Assembly (NCBI RefSeq): GCF_020171525.1
Contig: NZ_JAIVAI010000001.1
Coordinates: 248,001 to 312,000 of the forward strand
Origin: Halobacillus yeomjeoni
GTDB lineage: Bacteria; Bacillota; Bacilli; Bacillales; Halobacillaceae
Length of the DNA: 64,000 nt
Direction: 5' to 3'
In this document: positions 59,659 through 64,000 of the stretch, piece after piece
Numbering within the stretch: position 1 is the first letter of the stretch
How the letters are laid out: each line of letters begins with the position of its first letter
Made by a program: the position numbers and the translations under genes
Notes under the pieces: model-generated
Database searches by the model: none
What the model was told of the DNA's origin: nothing
Seen by the model: the letters and a program-made list of their open reading frames with translations, nothing else

Positions 59659-60204
59659 ATGGCTGATGACCGTAAACAAACGATTATTAATGAAATCAAG
59701 TATTGGAAGACAAACCGCCTCTTACCTGCTGAATATTGCGATTATCTATTAGCTTTATACTCAGAAGGCGATGGAAGCCATGATGGGAAACAAGCGGCTG
59801 TTTTAGAGAAACCACGCAGCTCTCCTATTAGTGCTGTATTCCTGGTTTTAACCCTGATTTTGTTACCCCTTTCATTTCTTGTCATTTATTTTACTGAAAT
59901 GGACATGATAATGCAAACAGGGCTTTTGTCGAGTTTTGTATTGATTGCATTCATTCACGCAATCAGGTTAAACTATGCACGTTCAATGTTTTTTCAATTC
60001 CCTTTGATTATCGGGCTCTTGATTGCATTACTACTGACTGTTTCCGTCATCAGCCATTACTCAGCGGGAAATACAGCTATCTTTGTAAGTGTCCCCTTCC
60101 ATAGTTTAATTTGGTTTTACATCGGATGGAAATTGAAGATCAAATATCTTCAAATTTCCGGTGTGATTGGGATGCTTTTAGTTACGATCTTAATTGTTTT
60201 ATAA
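59659..60204 (+). CDS. Unrecognised multi-pass membrane protein
   Basis: Protein of 181 residues, not recognised by name. A soluble N-terminus (about 1-50) contains EIKYWKTNRLLPAEYCDYLLALY, a pattern also common at the start of Bacillaceae DUF-type membrane proteins. Five or so hydrophobic helices follow (from about residue 55 to the C-terminus ending LVTILIVL). It lies alone between the sigA terminator and cccA. The start ATG at 59659 has GGGGTG upstream. Confidence 0.85.
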   Translation: MADDRKQTIINEIKYWKTNRLLPAEYCDYLLALYSEGDGSHDGKQAAVLEKPRSSPISAVFLVLTLILLPLSFLVIYFTEMDMIMQTGLLSSFVLIAFIHAIRLNYARSMFFQFPLIIGLLIALLLTVSVISHYSAGNTAIFVSVPFHSLIWFYIGWKLKIKYLQISGVIGMLLVTILIVL

Positions 60205-60310
60205 GTTTTCACATCTTATCCCTTTAATAAAGAGTGGTTTTCAAGTAAAATAAATATAGTCGAATAGACTCGAATACTATTTGAGGGAATACATAAGGAG
60301 GATACAACGA

Positions 60311-60679
60311 ATGAGAAAAAACCCTGTGATTCCATTTGCAATTATTGCTGTTCTAGGTATCGTGACAATGATCATCGTATCTGCAGCTGGTATCAACCAA
60401 CGAGAAGCCATTCAGAATGAAGAACATGGTGGCGGAGAAAAACAAGAAGAAACAGCAAGTGCCAGTCCTGAAGAAATGTTCCAATCTAAGTGTTCCAGCT
60501 GTCATGGTGGAAACTTGGAAGGTGGAGCAGGTCCAAATCTTCAAAAAGTAGGAAGCAGCTATTCTGCTGACGAGATTAAAGACATTATCGTCAATGGTAA
60601 AGGCTCCGCTATGCCGGCAGGTCTTTACACTGGCGAACAAGCTGCTAAACTGGCTGAATGGTTAGCAGAGAAGAAATAA
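60311..60679 (+). CDS. cccA: Cytochrome c-550 (CccA)
   Basis: Membrane-anchored c-type cytochrome of 122 residues. One N-terminal membrane helix (about 7-26), a Gly/Glu/Ser-rich linker, then the heme domain: KCSSCHGG (CxxCH) near residue 61 and the axial Met in [11 protein letters not shown]. Electron carrier on the outer face. GGAGGA supports the ATG at 60311. Downstream of sigA as in B. subtilis. Confidence 0.96.
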   Translation: MRKNPVIPFAIIAVLGIVTMIIVSAAGINQREAIQNEEHGGGEKQEETASASPEEMFQSKCSSCHGGNLEGGAGPNLQKVGSSYSADEIKDIIVNGKGSAMPAGLYTGEQAAKLAEWLAEKK

Positions 60680-60690
60680 TAGTTACTTAT

Positions 60691-60726
60691 GAAAGCTTTC
60701 TGTCTTATCAGGAAGCTTTTCTTTTT
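60691..60726 (+). terminator. Terminator after cccA
   Basis: AAAGCTTTCTG / CAGGAAGCTTT stem with 6-nt loop, then TTCTTTTT. Confidence 0.85.
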
Positions 60727-60743
60727 ATGAAAGGGTCGAAATT

Positions 60744-61448
60744 ATGAACGTCAATCAACTATCCAATCGGTTAGCCTTAGTGGCTAGTTTCCTTCCAGAG
60801 AAATCTAACTTTGCAGATATCGGTTCCGATCACGCTTACCTTCCTTGCTATGTATGCTTGAGAGATGAAAAAGCAAAAGCGATAGCAGGAGAAGTGAATG
60901 AAGGACCGTATCAGAGTGCATTGAATGAGGTCAATGCACATAACCTTTCAGATCGGATTGACGTCCGATTAGGGAATGGATTGCAAGTCTTAGAAGAAAA
61001 CGAAGTGAACCAAATTGTCATTGCAGGTATGGGGGGCCCTTTGATTCGGGACATTCTCGATGAAGGGAAAGACAAATTAGGTGCTGTGGACCGTATCATC
61101 GTTCAACCAAATATCGATGCAAGGTCCTTGAGGATCTGGTTTAAAGAACAGGGATATGCCTTAAAGGAAGAAGAAATCCTTGAAGAAAATGGGCATATTT
61201 ACGAGGTTTTGGTAGCTGAAAAAGGAGATCCCCTTTCCGGATACGAAACTGAGCAAATTGAGAAGGAGTTGTGGCTGGGTCCGCATCTTCTAAAAAAGAA
61301 TGATCAAACGTTCCATCAAAAATGCAGAGCTGAACTTGAGAAGAAACAATATATTTTAGAGCAAGTCCAACGTTCTTCTCAAGTGGATGAAGAAAAGATT
61401 GTTCAATTGAAGAAAGAGATTACTTGGTTGAAGGAGGTTCTTGCGTAA
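60744..61448 (+). CDS. trmK: tRNA (adenine(22)-N1)-methyltransferase TrmK
   Basis: Methylates A22 of bacterial tRNAs, 234 residues. SAM motif I FADIGSDHAYLPCYV near residue 22, GEVNEGPYQSA, IVIAGMGGPLIRDIL (catalytic-site region) and a C-terminal coiled coil. Its stop overlaps the start of the next gene by one base (TAATG). Confidence 0.95.
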   Translation: MNVNQLSNRLALVASFLPEKSNFADIGSDHAYLPCYVCLRDEKAKAIAGEVNEGPYQSALNEVNAHNLSDRIDVRLGNGLQVLEENEVNQIVIAGMGGPLIRDILDEGKDKLGAVDRIIVQPNIDARSLRIWFKEQGYALKEEEILEENGHIYEVLVAEKGDPLSGYETEQIEKELWLGPHLLKKNDQTFHQKCRAELEKKQYILEQVQRSSQVDEEKIVQLKKEITWLKEVLA

Positions 61449-62566
61449 TGCAACAAACACTTACTGCTCAGGAAATCATTCGAAAATTCGAACAGTGGTC
61501 CCCGAAACATTTAGCATTCGACTGGGACAACGTAGGGTTGCAGGTTGGCTCATTAAATAAACCTGTAAAAAATATTATGGTAACGCTGGATGTATTAGAG
61601 AATGTGGTCGATGAAGCTATAGAAAAAGGGATAGACTTGATTATTGCTCACCACCCTCTATTGTTTGTCAAATTGAATCAAATCAACTTTGATACCCCTA
61701 AAGGCCGTGTTGTTAAAAAGCTGATTCAACATGATATCACTGTTTATGCAGCTCACACCAATTTGGATGTAGCGAAAGGTGGGGTGAACGATGTGATGGC
61801 TGAGGCACTGCAGTTAGAAGAGGTCAGGCCCCTGTTAGAGACAGGAAAGGAAGATTTGGTCAAATTGACAGTCTTTGTGCCTGAAAGCCATGCGGATCTC
61901 TTAAGAGATGCAATCAGTGAAGCAGGGGCAGGTCACATAGGCAATTATAGTCATTGTACTTTCCAGCTTTCCGGCGAAGGTACGTTTAAACCACAAGATG
62001 GCACAAATCCCTATATAGGCCAAGCAGGTGAGTTGGAAAAGGTTTCTGAGAAAAGAGTGGAAACCATTGTTCCAAAGGCAAAGTTATCAGTTGTGTTACA
62101 AGCTATGGAGAATGCGCATCCTTATGAAGAAGTGGCATACGATTTGTATCCTTTATTGAATGAAGGGGAGTCTCAAGGTGTCGGTCGTATAGGATTACTG
62201 CCAAATTCAGTAACGTTAAAAGAGTTATGTGAGCATGTAAAAGAAGAATACTCTGTTCCATCCTTGAGGTTTGTGGGAGATGAAAACAAGAAAGTGCAAA
62301 AAGTCGCTTTGCTCGGTGGAAGTGGAGAAAAGTATATCCATCAGGCGAAACGCAACGGTGCAGATGTATATATTACAGGGGACATGACATTCCATATGGC
62401 TCAAGATGCATACGAAATGGGTTTGAGCGTTATCGATCCCGGACACCACGTAGAGAAGCTTGTATGCCCGGTCATTGGTGAATTTATTGAAAGAGAGTGC
62501 AACCAGGACCAGCAATTGAAAGTTTTCATTTCTGAAGCTGATACTGAACCATTTAAATTTGTTTGA
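61448..62566 (+). CDS. yqfO: Nif3-like dinuclear metal center protein (YqfO)
   Basis: NIF3/DUF34 family protein of 372 residues, with a PII-like insert in the middle (LVKLTVFVPESHADLLRDAISEAG). Metal ligands in DLIIAHHPLLF, YAAHTNLD and the C-terminal DPGHHVEKLV. The family's substrate is unsettled. GAAGGAGG in the end of trmK supports ATG 61448. Confidence 0.95.
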   Translation: MQQTLTAQEIIRKFEQWSPKHLAFDWDNVGLQVGSLNKPVKNIMVTLDVLENVVDEAIEKGIDLIIAHHPLLFVKLNQINFDTPKGRVVKKLIQHDITVYAAHTNLDVAKGGVNDVMAEALQLEEVRPLLETGKEDLVKLTVFVPESHADLLRDAISEAGAGHIGNYSHCTFQLSGEGTFKPQDGTNPYIGQAGELEKVSEKRVETIVPKAKLSVVLQAMENAHPYEEVAYDLYPLLNEGESQGVGRIGLLPNSVTLKELCEHVKEEYSVPSLRFVGDENKKVQKVALLGGSGEKYIHQAKRNGADVYITGDMTFHMAQDAYEMGLSVIDPGHHVEKLVCPVIGEFIERECNQDQQLKVFISEADTEPFKFV

Positions 62567-62577
62567 TGTTCATTCAT

Positions 62578-62613
62578 GAAAAAGGTGCTGGACCTTCGGG
62601 GCCAGCACCTTTT
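62578..62613. terminator. Bidirectional terminator yqfO / ispH
   Basis: Perfect 12-bp stem AAAAGGTGCTGG (62580-62591) / CCAGCACCTTTT (62602-62613). Serves both convergent genes. Confidence 0.95.
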
Positions 62614-62617
62614 AGTG

Positions 62618-63574
62618 TTATTTTTTAGCTTTCTTTTTAGCTTTGACACGAGGCAGAATTTTCTTTTGTTCTACTTTGGATTCACGGATCCAGGTATCTT
62701 CATCCTCGTGATCAAATTGTTCGATGAATTTAATCACTTCTTTTGTAATCGGCGTCGGGGTAGATGCGCCTGCTGTGACTGCCACTTTTTCTACACCTTC
62801 AAGCCATTCCAGTTGAATTTCAGTGACATCAGAAATACGGTAGGCTTCTGTTCCTGCTTTTTCTTTAGAAACTTGTGCGAGGCGGTTGGAGTTGTTACTC
62901 ATAGGATCTCCTACAACCAAGGTTAGGTCAGCTTCTTTTGCTTGTTCAGAAACAGCTTCTTGACGGACTTGTGTAGCCATGCAGATTTCCTGCTGTTTTT
63001 CCAACTGTGGGAACTTTTCTCTTGCTTTCTCCATGACGTCATAGACATCCCATTGACTCATGGTTGTTTGGTTTGTAATCATCAGTTTGTCATGATTCAA
63101 TTCCAAGTTTTCAACATCTTCTTCAGTCTGCACTAAGTGGACTTTTCCTGGTGCAACTCCCATGGCCCCTTCAGGTTCAGGGTGACCCTTCTTTCCTACA
63201 TAAATGATTTCAAAGCCTTCTGCAACTTTTTTACGAATCAAGTTGTGGGTGTTGGTCACATCCGGGCAAGTAGCATCCAGCGTCATAAGACCTTTTGCTT
63301 TTGCACGTTCTTTTACCTCCGGCGATACGCCGTGGGCGGTGAAAATGACTGTCCCGTCATTGATTCCCTCCAACATATCGCTGCGATTCTTACCATCTAC
63401 AGTAATTATACCTTCATCTTCAAAAGCTTTTGTTACATGAGCGTTGTGAACAATCATGCCCAGGATATATATCGGTCGTGGTAAATTCGGGTCTTTGGCT
63501 GCGTTTTGTGCGATGACCATAGCATCTACTACGCCGTAACAATAACCGCGAGGTGCGATTTTGATGACTTCCAT
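62618..63574 (-). CDS. ispH: 4-hydroxy-3-methylbut-2-enyl diphosphate reductase
   Basis: [4Fe-4S] enzyme at the last step of the MEP isoprenoid pathway, making IPP and DMAPP, 318 residues. Cluster Cys residues in [21 protein letters not shown] and [25 protein letters not shown] binds the diphosphate. The C-terminus is Lys-rich. GAGGAGG upstream fixes ATG 63574, although the frame is open for 41 more codons upstream. Confidence 0.97.
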   Translation of the reverse strand: MEVIKIAPRGYCYGVVDAMVIAQNAAKDPNLPRPIYILGMIVHNAHVTKAFEDEGIITVDGKNRSDMLEGINDGTVIFTAHGVSPEVKERAKAKGLMTLDATCPDVTNTHNLIRKKVAEGFEIIYVGKKGHPEPEGAMGVAPGKVHLVQTEEDVENLELNHDKLMITNQTTMSQWDVYDVMEKAREKFPQLEKQQEICMATQVRQEAVSEQAKEADLTLVVGDPMSNNSNRLAQVSKEKAGTEAYRISDVTEIQLEWLEGVEKVAVTAGASTPTPITKEVIKFIEQFDHEDEDTWIRESKVEQKKILPRVKAKKKAKK

Positions 63575-63755
63575 GCTATTACGTCCTCCTCTTTTGTACA
63601 TCCCCATCAGGATCTCTATTCCAATTCCATTTCCCATTATAAAGCCTAAACTACCATATGACAAAGATTCTTCATCTCTCTTCATCGTTTCGTGCATTTC
63701 TCTTTAACCTCTATTATAATAAGATAGGGACAATATACATTAAAGGGGTACAATT

Positions 63756-64000
63756 ATGAGTAAACATACATTTGAACAATTCGCTATCACTCCTGTAGTC
63801 AGTGAGATGGTAGAGGGTCTTGGGTTCCAAGATCCTACACCGATCCAACAACAAGTCATTCCAGCGGCTCTTCGAGGAGAGAGCCTGATTGGACAATCTC
63901 ACACAGGATCAGGAAAAACCCACGCTTATTTGCTTTCTCTGTTTTGCCAGCTGGAGGAAGATGCAGATCATGTACAATTTGTCATCACTGCTCCGACTAG
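63756..64000 (+). CDS. cshB: DEAD-box RNA helicase CshB (5' part)
   Basis: First 81 codons of a DEAD-box helicase, cut by the window end. Q motif FEQFAITPVVSEMVEGLGFQDPTPIQQQVIP, then motif I SHTGSGKT and the start of motif Ia APTR. AAAGGGG upstream of the ATG. Divergent from ispH; B. subtilis cshB (yqfR) is in the same place, which supports CshB over other DEAD-box paralogues. Confidence 0.9.
   Translation, partial: MSKHTFEQFAITPVVSEMVEGLGFQDPTPIQQQVIPAALRGESLIGQSHTGSGKTHAYLLSLFCQLEEDADHVQFVITAPT

Overview
This window is chromosomal core sequence from a low-GC, endospore-forming Bacillaceae. The evidence is SigK, SpoIIP, Gpr, YqfC/YqfD and an Sda homologue, ComEA/EB/EC, T-box leaders, a CIRCE element, and a gene order that largely matches two B. 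subtilis segments (alaS-mtnN and sda/yqeG-cshB). The Mrp antiporter operon and several acid-rich proteins (GrpE, YrrS, MltG) suggest a moderately halophilic or alkaliphilic genus such as Halobacillus or a relative. That genus guess is inference. No rRNA, tRNA, CRISPR array, prophage or defence island was seen.

Layout. 1-9.2 kb (+): alaS behind a T-box, ireB-ruvX-yrzB, mltG, trmR, udk, greA, a YrrS-like protein, mtnN and a YrhC-like protein. 9.2-15.9 kb (-): sigK uninterrupted, then an mrp cation/proton antiporter operon in which mrpB appears to be absent, then a 55-codon sda gene. 16.0-21.3 kb (+): a cluster of DnaA boxes, then yqeG-yqeH-aroE-yhbY-nadD-yqeK-rsfS-yqeM. 21.4-27.7 kb: comER (-), comEA-comEB-comEC (+), yqzM (-), a strongly foldable non-coding stretch, holA (+), rpsT (-). 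27.9-33.8 kb (+): gpr, spoIIP, yqxA, lepA, hemW. 33.8-40.8 kb (+): the CIRCE-controlled hrcA-grpE-dnaK-dnaJ heat-shock cluster, a MITE-like insertion, then prmA-rsmE. 40.9-50 kb (+): deoC, rpsU-yqeY, nfeD-floA and an unknown gene, yqfC-yqfD-phoH, ybeY-dgkA-era. 50-59.6 kb (+): yqzL, recO, glyQ-glyS behind a T-box, ccpN-yqfL, yqxD, dnaG, sigA. 59.6-64 kb: an unknown membrane protein, cccA, trmK and a Nif3-like gene (+), ispH (-), and the 5' end of cshB (+, cut by the window).

The genes fall into functional blocks: translation and ribosome maturation (alaS, glyQS, rpsT, rpsU, lepA, yqeH, rsfS, yhbY, era, ybeY, rsmE, prmA, trmR, trmK), the macromolecular-synthesis set yqxD-dnaG-sigA, chaperones, competence, sporulation, and envelope functions (mltG, dgkA, nfeD-floA).

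The window is mostly ordinary housekeeping DNA. The items most worth following are: a candidate three-way-junction RNA ending in a U-tract just upstream of holA; a ~282-bp MITE-like element with matching terminal inverted repeats and a 7-8 bp target duplication; the missing mrpB; the missing pgpH and cdd in the phoH-era block; the sda gene with four DnaA-box matches in its upstream region; and a hairpin that covers the spoIIP ribosome-binding site.
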